From: JAHBVH01 sp034432375
GTDB lineage: Bacteria > Chloroflexota > Anaerolineae > Caldilineales > Caldilineaceae
Direction: 5' to 3'
Length of the DNA: 64,000 nt
Assembly: GCA_034432375.1 (NCBI GenBank)
Contig: DAOUCA010000143.1
Coordinates: 29,980 to 93,979 of the forward strand
In this document: positions 52,073-61,679 of the stretch, in pieces
Layout: the number at the start of each line of letters is the position of its first letter
Numbering within the stretch: the first letter of the stretch is position 1
Translations under genes and position numbers: made by a program
Notes under the pieces: generated by a model
Seen by the model: the letters and a program-made list of their open reading frames with translations, nothing else
What the model was told of the DNA's origin: nothing
Database searches by the model: none

Positions 52073-52765
52073 CTATTCGTCCCACTCGGGATCTGGTGAA
52101 AGATAGATAAAGGGCAGACTGACGAGCGTCACCCCATATTTAATCACCAGGTTGAAGAGAAAGATCTGCCAGACCACACTCCACGACAGTACCCAACCAA
52201 AGGCACCGACGGCAAAGATCACATTGTCGACCGGCACGCTCACCGAGTTGCTGAGCAGCACACGCAGCCATTGAAAGCGCCGTGTAACTTTGGTGACAAA
52301 CCAGTGATAGACTTCGGTGTCGATCAATTCGCTGACCACTTCTGCCGCAATCGATGCGAGCACAATGCGCCAAACGGGGGCGAGAATGGCAGAGAACGCT
52401 TCGCCCAGCCCCCAAGTGGGATCGCTCGGTACGCTGGCCGCCCACATGAGGTAGCCGGCCATGATCAGGTTGATCACCCCTGCCGTGACAATGAGGAGTT
52501 GCGCGCTGCGTTTGCCCAATAGTTTGTGGACGAGATCGCGCAAGGTGAAGGTAATCGGATAGATGAAGGTGCCCATATCAACAGACCATCCACCAACCAG
52601 ACCAATTTTGAGGCTGGCAACATCGGCGAGCATTTGGGCGGCGATATAGGCAGCAATTACTAAGATCGCTGCAGTGGCAATGGTTTGGATTGTTTTTTGC
52701 TGCTCCGTTTGCTCGTGATGGGCGTGGTCTGATCGAGGGCTATTTGTTGCTTGTGTAAAAGTCAC
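52073..52765 (-). CDS. VUT-family (YhhQ-like) queuosine precursor transporter
   Basis: The 230-residue protein has six or so helices and the family blocks AAQMLADVASLKIGLVGGWSVDMGTFIYPITFTLRDLVHKLLGKR and SNSVSVPVDNVIFAVGAF. Members import queuosine precursors (queuine, preQ0/preQ1). The GTG start at 52765 is preferred, with AGGAG 11 bases upstream; the longer open frame would translate the CACAGAGAT tandem array into Cys-Asp-Leu repeats. Upstream lies the array-bearing element. Confidence 0.9.
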   Translation of the reverse strand: MTFTQATNSPRSDHAHHEQTEQQKTIQTIATAAILVIAAYIAAQMLADVASLKIGLVGGWSVDMGTFIYPITFTLRDLVHKLLGKRSAQLLIVTAGVINLIMAGYLMWAASVPSDPTWGLGEAFSAILAPVWRIVLASIAAEVVSELIDTEVYHWFVTKVTRRFQWLRVLLSNSVSVPVDNVIFAVGAFGWVLSWSVVWQIFLFNLVIKYGVTLVSLPFIYLSPDPEWDE

Positions 52766-52826
52766 GATACAATATACTCCTGTTGGCTGGTGCCTATCAA
52801 TTGTGGGCAAGCGATAGCGCGCTACG

Positions 52827-53005
52827 TGATTGATGGATAGATAGATTGAGCCACAGAGATCACAGAGATCACAGAGATCACAGAGATCACAGAGATCACA
52901 GAGATCACAGAGATCACAGAGATCACAGAGATCACAGAGATCACAGAGGGCAGATAAACTTTCGCTATACGCTCTGTGGCAGAAGCTGAAATGTGTCAAT
53001 CAATC
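52827..53005. mobile_element. TIR-bounded element with ten exact CACAGAGAT copies, copy 2
   Basis: Same build as the element at 20544: end GATTGATGGA with complement TCAATCAATC, inner GCCACAGAG (52850-52858) facing CTCTGTGGC (52972-52980). Between them are ten exact copies of the 9-bp unit CACAGAGAT (52852-52941) and a partial eleventh. Not a CRISPR: there are no spacers. Confidence 0.8.
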
Positions 53006-53234
53006 GGAGCTGTTCCTGCTAGAGCAGATGCCGCGCTTGTATGTGATTGATAAGCAGTTGTTTTGATAAGGCGGGTAGCTGCGACCGCCAACCCTATTAT
53101 AAGCCTCCCCTGTCTCAAGAGAGAATCCGCAGCGCTTGCTCGCGCGATTCCTTAACTATCTATCCGAAAATTCTCTGTTCTCACTGGGTGACAACCGATT
53201 TTCGGATAGGCTCTAAGTTGAAAGTAGCCAAGCC
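53006..53234. other. Intergenic region with hairpin
   Basis: Inverted arms CTATCCGAAAAT (53160-53171) and ATTTTCGGATAG (53198-53209) with a 26-base loop. The remainder is unremarkable, and the promoter of the phosphotransferase gene is not clear. Confidence 0.5.
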
Positions 53235-54353
53235 ATGCCCAATCCATCTCATCCTTTAAAGTCGGCCGCCCTTGGGTTAGCGCCTGGGCTGGACCAACCG
53301 ACAACAATCCGCCAAGGTGAAGAATTAGATCAGACAGCCCTTGCTGACTATCTTACCAGCCATCTTTCCGCTTTAACTGGGCCGATGCAGATCCGGCAAT
53401 TTCCCAGCGGTTTTTCCAATCTGACCTATCTCGTGCGCGTGGGAGACGACGAGTTTGTCTTGCGCCGTCCACCCTTTGGTGCCACCATCCGCTCGGCACA
53501 CGACATGGGGCGCGAATATCGCGTCTTGTCGGGGTTGCGCCGCGTCTACGCCAAAGTACCGCGCTCACTGCTTTACTGTGAAGATGATACCGTATTGGGT
53601 GCCCCCTTCTATCTCATGGAACGTGTACAAGGCACGATCCTACGGGCACAGCCACCCACCGATCTACCGTTGACACCGGCTTTGATGAAGCAGCTTTCTT
53701 TTGCAGCAATCGATACGTTGGCAGAAATCCACGGTTTAGATATGAACGCGGCTGGGTTAGCGGATCTAGGGCGACCGGCGGGGTATGTGGAGCGGCAGAT
53801 CCAGGGGTGGCAGCGGCGGTATGAAAAGGCGCAGACCAGCGCAATACCGCGATTGGAAGAGATCATGCAGTGGCTGACTCACCATCAACCGGCGAGTGGC
53901 GCAGCGGCCTTAATCCACAATGATTTCAAATATGACAATCTCATTTTAGATCCCACGGACCTGACGCGCGTCATTGCCGTGCTCGATTGGGAGATGTGTA
54001 CGGTGGGCGATCCGTTGATGGATCTGGGGACCACCTTGGGCTACTGGATCGAAGCCAATGATCCACCGGCCTTGATCGGCATGTTTGGCTTGACGGCGCT
54101 GCCCGGCAACGCCAATCGGGGGGAGTTGGTGGTGCGCTATCAGGAACGGAGTGGTCGCACCGTGGCCGATCCGCTCTTTTACTATGTCTATGGCCTCTTC
54201 AAAATTGCCGTGATCATTCAGCAGATCTACTATCGTTATCAGCAGGGCAGCACCCAAGATCCGCGCTTTGCCCAACTCGATCAAGTTGTGCGCGATTGTG
54301 CCTATTTGGCCACGCTGGCTCTAGAGAGAGATCGAATTTACGATCTGACCTAG
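53235..54353 (+). CDS. Aminoglycoside-phosphotransferase-fold kinase (ACAD10/11-type)
   Basis: The 372-residue protein has a protein-kinase-like fold as in the N-terminal domain of ACAD10/11: QFPSGFSNLTYLVRV, FVLRRPPFG, the catalytic loop LIHNDFKYDNLIL (residues ~228) and the metal motif VLDWEMCTVGDPLMDLGTTLG. In relatives the kinase domain phosphorylates hydroxyacyl-CoA; that substrate is a guess here, as no acyl-CoA dehydrogenase gene lies nearby. No strong ribosome-binding site is seen. Confidence 0.9.
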   Translation: MPNPSHPLKSAALGLAPGLDQPTTIRQGEELDQTALADYLTSHLSALTGPMQIRQFPSGFSNLTYLVRVGDDEFVLRRPPFGATIRSAHDMGREYRVLSGLRRVYAKVPRSLLYCEDDTVLGAPFYLMERVQGTILRAQPPTDLPLTPALMKQLSFAAIDTLAEIHGLDMNAAGLADLGRPAGYVERQIQGWQRRYEKAQTSAIPRLEEIMQWLTHHQPASGAAALIHNDFKYDNLILDPTDLTRVIAVLDWEMCTVGDPLMDLGTTLGYWIEANDPPALIGMFGLTALPGNANRGELVVRYQERSGRTVADPLFYYVYGLFKIAVIIQQIYYRYQQGSTQDPRFAQLDQVVRDCAYLATLALERDRIYDLT

Positions 54354-54435
54354 CGCAAGCACCATTGGTGTGTTGCATACAGGCGTTATAAACTCAAAAA
54401 CTCTCTCTCATATGGCCGATGAACTGAAATTACCC

Positions 54436-54463
54436 GTACGGACATGATGCATCATGTCCGTAC
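54436..54463. repeat. 28-bp perfect palindrome
   Basis: GTACGGACATGATG and its complement, no loop, centred on TGCA, between the convergent phosphotransferase and glnA genes. No long T-tract, so termination is only possible. Confidence 0.8.
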
Positions 54464-54549
54464 TTCAGTGATTTAGCTATATGAGCGAAAACTCAATATC
54501 CATTCCCAGTATCGGGATCCGGTACCAGTACACGCAATACGCAATACGA

Positions 54550-55896
54550 TCAATACATCGTCATATAGCGATTCAGTTCCCACTCACTCACATAGAGTCG
54601 ATATTCGTTCCACTCCTGTGTTTTTGCTTCAACATACCGTTCATAGACATGTTGCCCCAAGGCGGCCTGGACAACTTCATCACTGCGTAGCTCCTCAATC
54701 GCTTCGCCCAAGTCGCCCGGCAAGGTGTTCAACCCGGCGCGTACCCCATCGACATGATAGAGATCTTCCTCGGCGGCAGGGGGTGGGGCCAAACGCCTTT
54801 GAATGCCATCCAACCCAGAGGCAAGCATTACCGCAAAGGCCAGGTAAGGATTTGCGCTCGGATCAGGACAGCGTAATTCACAGCGTGTGCTCCGAATGCG
54901 TCCGCTACTAATGCGTGGAATCCGAATCAACGCGCTGCGGTTGGTGCGCCCCCACGAGATATAGACCGGCGCTTCGTAGCCCGGCACCAACCGTTTGTAG
55001 CTATTCACCAACGGCGCAATGATCGCCGAAAAGGCTCGTGCATGGTTCAATTGGCCGGCAATAAAGTGCAAAGCGGTATCGCTCAGGCCATACTCATTAT
55101 CGGCATTGTACATTGCGGTCTCATTTGTGCCCGTGTGCCATAAACTTTGGTGGACATGCATCCCTGAGCCATTGATGTTCGCAATAGGCTTTGGCATAAA
55201 GGTGCAATGGAGATTGTTCTTTTGCGCCACTGCTTTGAGTGTAATGCGAAAGGTCATGGCATGGTCGGCGGTGGTTAAAGCGGGGCCATAGCTAAAATCG
55301 ATCTCATTCTGCCCCACCGCCACTTCATGGTGCGAGGCTTCCACTTGAATGCCTAGCGCTTGCAAGGCATCGACCATTTGGCGGCGCACATTATTGGCCT
55401 GATCGCTGCTGACATCAAAATAACCGGCATTATCATGGGATTCTAAGGGAAAGATGCTACCGTTGCTATGGCGCTTAAAGAGGAAAAATTCCAACTCGGG
55501 GCCTACCTGATAGTCAAATCCCATCTCTGTGGCCCGTTGCAATTGTCGTTTTAAAATATAACGCGGATCGCCTTCAAAAGGTTCGCCATCTGGTGTATAA
55601 ATATCGCAAATTACACGCGCCGTCGAGAGATCCATGTCCCAAGGAACGACAGCAAACGTATCGAGATCCGGACCAAGATACATGTCACTTTCCGCAATAC
55701 GCGCAAAGCCTTCAATCGAACTACCATCAAACCAAATACCGTGTTCAATCGCATCTGGCCAATGGCTGATTGGAATGGTAACATGCTTTGCCACGCCAAT
55801 GATGTCCGAAAATTGTAGACGAATAAATCGAATATCATTGCGTTTAATGAGCTCATCGACATGTTCTAATTGATCGGTGGTATAGGTAACAGCCAT
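54550..55896 (-). CDS. glnA: Glutamine synthetase, class I (alpha-type)
   Basis: The 448-residue enzyme makes glutamine from glutamate, ammonia and ATP. Visible are FDGSSIEGF, the Glu metal ligands in VGPELEFFLF, GQNEIDF, the His block NGSGMHVHQSLW and the Arg/Glu block RIRSTRCELRCPDPSANPYL. It lacks the 25-residue insertion and adenylylation segment of beta-type enzymes, as in Bacillus-type alpha GS. The C-terminus ends WELNRYMTMY. A second, longer GS gene lies 500 bp upstream on the same strand. Glutamine regulation by GlnR or P-II is not visible. Confidence 0.97.
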   Translation of the reverse strand: MAVTYTTDQLEHVDELIKRNDIRFIRLQFSDIIGVAKHVTIPISHWPDAIEHGIWFDGSSIEGFARIAESDMYLGPDLDTFAVVPWDMDLSTARVICDIYTPDGEPFEGDPRYILKRQLQRATEMGFDYQVGPELEFFLFKRHSNGSIFPLESHDNAGYFDVSSDQANNVRRQMVDALQALGIQVEASHHEVAVGQNEIDFSYGPALTTADHAMTFRITLKAVAQKNNLHCTFMPKPIANINGSGMHVHQSLWHTGTNETAMYNADNEYGLSDTALHFIAGQLNHARAFSAIIAPLVNSYKRLVPGYEAPVYISWGRTNRSALIRIPRISSGRIRSTRCELRCPDPSANPYLAFAVMLASGLDGIQRRLAPPPAAEEDLYHVDGVRAGLNTLPGDLGEAIEELRSDEVVQAALGQHVYERYVEAKTQEWNEYRLYVSEWELNRYMTMY

Positions 55897-55999
55897 AGTC
55901 TATCTCCCCTTTGAGCAGATTGCGCCCTATGCAAAGTGCGCCCTGTTTGACAACCGTAGCTTTTTATGGCTCTGTCGGATCTCAGGAGGGTTGACATTT

Positions 56000-56067
56000 G
56001 TAGATCACTCTTGTAGAGTGACAACGGTGCTTCGATGCGCATTTGTCACTCTACAAGAGTGACCTAC
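56000..56067. repeat. Inverted pair of GTAGG-type hairpins
   Basis: GTAGATCACTCTTGTAGAGT plus GACAA (56000-56024) and its reverse-oriented relative TTGTCACTCTACAAGAGTGA plus CCTAC (56043-56067) face each other across 18 bases. Each is a hairpin, and the two together form a larger inverted repeat. Members of the same family are at 36362-36523. Confidence 0.8.
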
Positions 56068-56240
56068 GACCGATGCCCGTTTCTTGTCAACCCCCTCAAT
56101 TCCGGAAGAACCCTTTTTATATATGATAGAGGTTCGTCAGAACGAAAAGACCGTCGTCCAAACAACCTTCAGTTAGGATAACAAAGGTGGCAAGGCTTAC
56201 TCACACGCATTGAGCAACCTGCCACCTCTGGTAATTATCG

Positions 56241-56326
56241 TTAGGACTTACGCACTTCTGACTTCGCGCCCCAAGGGCTCCCGGTCAAAAGCCACCGGCT
56301 CTGTCAGCGAACTGCGTAAATCCTAA
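56241..56326. repeat. MITE-like element with TTAGGACTTACGCA ends
   Basis: TTAGGACTTACGCA (56241-56254) and TGCGTAAATCCTAA (56313-56326) are inverted repeats with one mismatch. The interior differs from the copy at 41937. It lies in the 500-bp gap between the two glutamine synthetase genes. Confidence 0.7.
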
Positions 56327-56392
56327 TCTTATGTGTCTATGGACAATTTCCAAACAACAGCAAGCTAGATGTCGCACACTAGATGCCGCAAG

Positions 56393-57808
56393 CTAGATAC
56401 CGTAGTACATAACAAATTCGTGTGGGTGCGGGCGCAGGCGAACAGCATCGAATTCACTCACGCGTTTGATTGCAATATAGTTCTCAATTAATCCTTCACT
56501 GAAGACACCACCGGCTGTCAGATAATCATGGTCGGCCTCAAGAGCATTGAGCACAGCGTCTAGTGAACCCTCTACTGTCTTTACCTTTTTGAGGGTATCA
56601 CCTTCAAAGAGATCCATCTCCGAGGGCAAGCCCGGATCGATCTGATTTTGAATCCCATCAAGACCTGCCATCAACATGGCAGAAAAGGCCAAGTATGGAT
56701 TGGCGGACGGATCTGGGCAGCGGAATTCAATGCGCTTTGCTTTTGGTGACTGCGATGAGACGGGGATGCGACAGGCAGCGGAGCGGTTGCGGGCCGAATA
56801 GGCAATAACCACAGGCGCCTCGTAGCCAGGTACCAGACGACGATAGGAGTTGGTCGTTGGCGCGCAAATGGCCAGCAGAGAATTGATGTGCTTTAAGATC
56901 CCACCAATGTACCAAAGGGCCATCTGACTCATTCCGGCATATTTGTCACCGGCAAAGAGTGGTTGACCATCTTTCCAGAGGCTCTGGTGGACGTGCATAC
57001 CAGACCCATTGTCTTCAAAGAGCGGCTTGGGCATAAAGGTGGCAGTCTTGCCATATTTAGCGGCTACATTTTTGACAATATATTTGTAAAGCTGCATGGA
57101 ATCGGCCATCTCGATCAACGGACCAAATTTTAGATCGATTTCAGTTTGGCCGGCAGTAGCAACCTCGTGATGGTGGCGTTCAACGGTCAAACCACACGAG
57201 ATCATCTGATTAACCATCTCCGAGCGCATATCTTGGAAACCATCATAGGGCGAAACGGGAAAATAACCGCCCTTGTAGCCAAGTTTATGGCCCGGGCCCC
57301 ATTCGCCAGTGTTCCAGGCAGCTTCGCTGCTGTTCACTTCATATTGCGATGAGTAACGACCAGACTCATAGCGCACTTCGTCAAAGATAAAAAATTCAGC
57401 TTCGGGACCGCAGTACATAATATCGGCGATACCGGTTGATTTCAGATAGGCCTCTGCATTGCGAATGACATTGCGCGGGTCGCGGTCAAAGGCATCAAGC
57501 GTCAATGGATCATAGACATTGGCAATGATGCTCAACGTGGGTGCTTGACAGACCGGATCCACAAGCGCAGTTGTAGGATCACAGATCAAGAGCATATCGC
57601 TGCTTTCAATCGATTTGAAGCCCCGAATTGAAGAGCCATCAAAGCCAAGTCCACTTTTGAAAAGGTCATCCTGATCATAAAAATCGGTGGGCACAGAAAA
57701 GTGCTGCCACTGACCAAAGAGGTCGGTAAATTTTAGATCGACAAATTCAATATTGAGATCGCTGATCGCTTTTGTAACATCCTGTGGCGAGCTGCAACTG
57801 AGAGCCAT
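56393..57808 (-). CDS. glnA: Glutamine synthetase, class I (beta-like), lacking the adenylylation Tyr
   Basis: The 471-residue enzyme is longer than its neighbour and carries the beta-type C-terminal segment (DLFEGDTLKKVKTVEGSLDAVLNALEADHDYLTAGGVF). In E. coli GS the adenylylated Tyr397 lies in NLYDLPPEE; the aligned residue here is Phe401 (MDLFEGDT), so GlnE-type control seems excluded. Active-site blocks (FDGSSIRGF, CGPEAEFFIF, NGSGMHVHQSLW, RIEFRCPDPSANPYL) are intact. The start at 57808 follows GGAGGAG; the frame extends 21 codons upstream without support. Confidence 0.96.
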   Translation of the reverse strand: MALSCSSPQDVTKAISDLNIEFVDLKFTDLFGQWQHFSVPTDFYDQDDLFKSGLGFDGSSIRGFKSIESSDMLLICDPTTALVDPVCQAPTLSIIANVYDPLTLDAFDRDPRNVIRNAEAYLKSTGIADIMYCGPEAEFFIFDEVRYESGRYSSQYEVNSSEAAWNTGEWGPGHKLGYKGGYFPVSPYDGFQDMRSEMVNQMISCGLTVERHHHEVATAGQTEIDLKFGPLIEMADSMQLYKYIVKNVAAKYGKTATFMPKPLFEDNGSGMHVHQSLWKDGQPLFAGDKYAGMSQMALWYIGGILKHINSLLAICAPTTNSYRRLVPGYEAPVVIAYSARNRSAACRIPVSSQSPKAKRIEFRCPDPSANPYLAFSAMLMAGLDGIQNQIDPGLPSEMDLFEGDTLKKVKTVEGSLDAVLNALEADHDYLTAGGVFSEGLIENYIAIKRVSEFDAVRLRPHPHEFVMYYGI

Positions 57809-58049
57809 ACGAATCTCCTCCGATAAGGTAATGCAGTGAATATGGGTTTTAGATTTGATACTACTTGGCACAAGTAATTGGTTGTGGCGAAATCATTTCT
57901 ATCAACCACGGCAGTCTGCGGCACCAACAAACGTTACATTTTTGGGGGGCAATCTTGTGAAATGTTGCACAGACTACGACGATAGTAGTTTAAAAAACTC
58001 CACGGTAAAATACCAGCGTCAATATATCCTAATTCCCATAATTGAGCAT

Positions 58050-58104
58050 TGTGCAGATTGCACAATAAGCAACGGGCGATATCCAAATGACTAGATATCG
58101 CCCG
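58050..58104 (-). terminator. Hairpin(s) downstream of the TPR-HTH gene
   Basis: Arms CGGGCGATATC (58073-58083) and GATATCGCCCG (58094-58104) are perfect with a 10-base loop, and a second smaller hairpin, TTGTGCAGATTGCACAA, sits beside it at about 58050. Placed 78 bp past the stop of the minus-strand TPR-HTH gene, it may terminate its transcript, although the T-run is weak. Confidence 0.5.
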
Positions 58105-58181
58105 CTGCAAAGAGAAAGTTAGGCCCAATCTGCGCCCAATGGCTCGCCTTTGTTCCTTTGATCAAGAGGTAGATCTATATA

Positions 58182-60137
58182 CTAATGTATATACCCCCGC
58201 TCTCGTGCGATTTTGACTAAACGTTGGCGACGTTCCTCACGACTGTTAAAGTCAGCCGCAGATAAAGCAAAGTGCCGATAGATAGTGGTAATATAATTGC
58301 GCACATTTTCTACCGAGCACTCGAGCCGATTAGCGATGACGCCCCGCCTGACCCCAGAAAGATGCAGCGCAAAGACCGCAAGCAAGGTGATATTCGGATG
58401 ACGACGTTGCTTTGCGGTCATCAATTCCCCCTCCAAACGTAAGTAGCCATCGGCCCGTAGTTGCCCACTTTCAATCTGATTCTGCAAAACTTGCTTTGCG
58501 GGGCCATCTGCCAAATGTGCAAGTACGGTCATATTCTGTCCTGTAATGGTACCAATCAAATGTTGGGCTTGTTGACGCACATCGAGATCATCGATACGCA
58601 GTAATTTGGTAAGGGCAAAGAGACTCTGGTGGCCCAAATGCTGGGTGATGATCTTCTTGACAATCGCAGGGCTTATATCGGCTACGATCGCCTGGCAGCA
58701 GACTTCGGCAATAATTTGTGGGTGCCACCAGTGAGGCAATCGATCAATGCCGAGTTGCTCAAAAAGGGTAAAGATCTGGGTAAGATAGACGAGCAATGTG
58801 CCAGAATCCTGCCGCTTTAGTGCAATATAGGCGAGATAAATACAGATGGCACCACTGGCCAAGGGATCACCCGAATGCTGATAAAAGTCCAGTGATTCTT
58901 GCAAAAGTTTTTCTGCGGGATTCAGGCGCTCTTGCAGTAGGTTCGCAACCGCTTTGGGAACTTGAAAGCTCATGCGCTGCCCCAAATCGGTTGTCCGCAA
59001 GCTCTGCGCCAGATAGTGAAGTGCTGGCCCAAGATCATCTTGCAAAAGATAAAGCCATGCCAACTGCGCATCCAGCCACGGTTGATAAAGGGTCTGGTCC
59101 AGATCATTGATGATTTGTTGAGTCTCAGCATACCATTTTGCAGCCCGTCGATAATCCTGACTGTCACGATAGAGATTGGCCAACAAGATACGCGCATAGA
59201 GACGCGCATTGCGCAGTTGCTCATGATCGGCTATCTTTAGATAAAGTTGCGCCAAACGGATGGCATCCTCAAATTGTGCTTGATACCAGCGCAGATGAAT
59301 TTCCGCGTTGAGCAACTGCACTTCCACCGAAGTGCCCAGTTTGCCAATGTGAAAATATTGCCGGACCAACTGCATGTGGGTGTCGGCTTGACCATATTTG
59401 CCACATTGTATATAGTTCCGGGCGATGCGTAATTGGCTAGCAAACTGTCCTTGCAGATCCGCAACTTCGACATAAAGCGACAGTGCCTGGTGCGCATAAT
59501 CGGTGCTGAGATTTAGATGTCCAATATCAGTCATCAAGTGTGCCATCTGTAGCAAATAGTAGGCACGCACCATTACATCCTTCTCACCAATTTTATCGAT
59601 CAGCGGCTTGGCTTCGTTATTGAGCCATTCAAAAGCGAGCCGCAGATTTTCCTGCCCGCTGTACAGGCGTGCCAGATCAATGATGCACCGAACAACCCAG
59701 CTTTGCCGATTGGCTTGCTGGTATTGAATTCGAGCACGATTTAACTGCTCGATGGCCTCTGGAATTTCGCCCATACGCTTTTGCAGCATAGCCGTACAAT
59801 AATGAAAATCAGCGCTGCCACTGGCAAATTCTGTGGGAAAGGCAGCCATTAGCATCTGAAGTTGAGGAATGGGTACACCTTGGTCCAAAAGTTGCTCTAC
59901 CTGCTCTGCCAGCCGCGCAACTGCTACGGAAAAATGTCGGGCAGCCAACTCATTGCTGAGTTGTCGAAGACACATTTCACCCAAAATGTCATCCTCAGTA
60001 GAACGCTGCGGATTATCATCAATAACAGAGAAGACGTCTGCGGCCTCTATCATAGGCGGTGGAGCTTTCCGCTCTACCGGTACAGCATAGCGGGAGTCAG
60101 CTTGAAGACTATTGGGGATACGTAGTTTTGTTGCCAT
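58182..60137 (-). CDS. TPR-rich regulator with C-terminal LuxR-like HTH
   Basis: The 651-residue protein is a solenoid of tetratricopeptide-like helical pairs from about 70 to 560 (for example AIEQLNRARIQYQQANRQSW, RAAKWYAETQQIINDLDQ). The last 65 residues (LLAVFALHLSGVRRGVIANRLECSVENVRNYITTIYRHF) form a LuxR/NarL-type helix-turn-helix. It looks like a MalT-type regulator without the ATPase domain. The start at 60137 follows AAGGAAG; a longer frame exists. It lies upstream of the two glutamine synthetase genes on the same strand, so control of nitrogen assimilation is conceivable but unsupported. Confidence 0.72.
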   Translation of the reverse strand: MATKLRIPNSLQADSRYAVPVERKAPPPMIEAADVFSVIDDNPQRSTEDDILGEMCLRQLSNELAARHFSVAVARLAEQVEQLLDQGVPIPQLQMLMAAFPTEFASGSADFHYCTAMLQKRMGEIPEAIEQLNRARIQYQQANRQSWVVRCIIDLARLYSGQENLRLAFEWLNNEAKPLIDKIGEKDVMVRAYYLLQMAHLMTDIGHLNLSTDYAHQALSLYVEVADLQGQFASQLRIARNYIQCGKYGQADTHMQLVRQYFHIGKLGTSVEVQLLNAEIHLRWYQAQFEDAIRLAQLYLKIADHEQLRNARLYARILLANLYRDSQDYRRAAKWYAETQQIINDLDQTLYQPWLDAQLAWLYLLQDDLGPALHYLAQSLRTTDLGQRMSFQVPKAVANLLQERLNPAEKLLQESLDFYQHSGDPLASGAICIYLAYIALKRQDSGTLLVYLTQIFTLFEQLGIDRLPHWWHPQIIAEVCCQAIVADISPAIVKKIITQHLGHQSLFALTKLLRIDDLDVRQQAQHLIGTITGQNMTVLAHLADGPAKQVLQNQIESGQLRADGYLRLEGELMTAKQRRHPNITLLAVFALHLSGVRRGVIANRLECSVENVRNYITTIYRHFALSAADFNSREERRQRLVKIARERGYIH

Positions 60138-60360
60138 CCATTGTGCTTCCTTTGTTATGTATACACTTTCACGGTATAACTGATACAAATCATTCAACTA
60201 TTCTACGATTACCCTATCATCTGAGTACTCTTATTAATCTATCGAATGTCTACACAGTTTCTGTTTAGTCCTATTATGCGTACACCTGTGAAAGTCCCAA
60301 ACAATATTTTTAAATTACGTTTCCGTAAGCCATATAGTAAACAATTAAGGATATCCGTAG

Positions 60361-61677
60361 TTGAAAATTGAAACTCACTCAGCAACGGTCCATCACACAA
60401 GGGGACAGCGTCCGCTACACTACAGCAGAATGGCACTCTTGATCTTTCTGCTTGCCACCGGCGCCTATTGGGGTGTGGCCTACGCATTCCATCACACAGA
60501 GACACCGGATGTTGCCTACTTTAACCATCTGGCAGAAGCCTTCCTCCATGGCAACCTATATCTTGCGAACCCGCCAAGTACGCACGACCTCACCTACGAC
60601 AATGGTCATTGGTACGTCCCCTTTCCTCCGCTACCCGCGCTGCTAATGCTGCCGTGGATTGCGCTGTGGGGTCTGCCGGCAATGAATACCACGCTTTTCT
60701 GTACACTCTTTGGGGCGCTCAATGTAACCTTGATCTTTTTGCTGTTAATTGCGCTGGCAACTCGGGGCAAAACCCTGAGTCAAACTGAGGGGCAAACTGA
60801 AGGCCAACTCAAGTTAAGGCTATCCACCATTCTCTGGTTGACCGCGCTCTTTGGGCTGGGAAGCGTGCATTGGTATATGGCGACTATCGGCTCGGTCTGG
60901 TTTGTTGCGCAGATCTGTACCGTCACCTTTGTTGCCTTGGCCGCTTGGGCAGCCGCCGCAACGGGTTCGCCCTGGTTGGTGGGCAGCGCATTGGCCCTTG
61001 CCATGCTGGCGCGGCCCAATGTGCTCTTGACCTGGCCGTTGCTCTTTGGCATTGCAGCCAGTCATCTGGTGCAAGAGCCCTATCTGGTGCAAAAGTCATC
61101 ATTGCCATTGCCCTGGCGTCGACTCTTTTGGTGGAGCGTGCGCAGTGCGGTGCCGATCACGCTTGCCGTAGTAGCCTTGCTCTGGTACAACAATGCGCGC
61201 TTTGGTCATCCGCTCGATTTTGGCTATCTCACAGAAAATGTGGCAGAGGCGTTGGCCCCCAAATTGCAGCGCTACGGCCAATTCAATCTGCACTATCTGC
61301 CCAAAAACTTCTGGGCCATGTGGTTGGCCGGCCCGCAGTGGCAAGAAGATCAAAACCGCTGGTTGCCCGATCCAGAAGGCATGAGCCTGCTGCTGACGAC
61401 GCCGGCTATTCTCTATCTGGCGCGAGCACGCGGACGTTCTCTGTTGGTCTGGGGGGGTTGGATTTCACTCCTCCTGCTGATGATGCCACTGTTGCTCTAT
61501 TACAACACCGGCTGGTGGCAATTTGGCTATCGCTTTAGCCTGGACTTTATGGTTCCCGTGGTGGTATTGCTGGCCGTGGCAGTGGGGAGAAGCAATCGGA
61601 TGAGTTGGTCCATGCGGCTACTCATCTTGGCCGGGATCGTGGTGAATGGCTACGGGCTCTACTGGTGGCATCGGTAA
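60361..61677 (+). CDS. Multi-pass membrane protein, GT-C-like
   Basis: The 438-residue protein has about ten helices and an extracytoplasmic first loop (HHTETPDVAYFNHLAEAFLHGNLYL) of the type found in GT-C glycosyltransferases of the GT39/ArnT kind: the Asp in TPD could be the catalytic acid. A short in-frame duplication (QTEGQTEG) lies in the loop near residue 140. The proposed start is TTG at 60361, 8 bases after AAGGAT; ATG at 60430 is an alternative giving 415 residues. Its stop codon lies inside the direct repeat flanking the second 80-bp palindrome. Confidence 0.72.
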   Translation: MKIETHSATVHHTRGQRPLHYSRMALLIFLLATGAYWGVAYAFHHTETPDVAYFNHLAEAFLHGNLYLANPPSTHDLTYDNGHWYVPFPPLPALLMLPWIALWGLPAMNTTLFCTLFGALNVTLIFLLLIALATRGKTLSQTEGQTEGQLKLRLSTILWLTALFGLGSVHWYMATIGSVWFVAQICTVTFVALAAWAAAATGSPWLVGSALALAMLARPNVLLTWPLLFGIAASHLVQEPYLVQKSSLPLPWRRLFWWSVRSAVPITLAVVALLWYNNARFGHPLDFGYLTENVAEALAPKLQRYGQFNLHYLPKNFWAMWLAGPQWQEDQNRWLPDPEGMSLLLTTPAILYLARARGRSLLVWGGWISLLLLMMPLLLYYNTGWWQFGYRFSLDFMVPVVVLLAVAVGRSNRMSWSMRLLILAGIVVNGYGLYWWHR

Positions 61678-61679
61678 GT

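Noticed and set aside
52852..52950. Possible CRISPR array
   Set aside because: The units are contiguous 9-mers without spacers, and no cas gene is present.
52766..52999. N-terminal extension with Cys-Asp-Leu repeats before the VUT transporter
   Set aside because: It is the translation of the CACAGAGAT tandem array; a GTG start with AGGAG lies at 52765.
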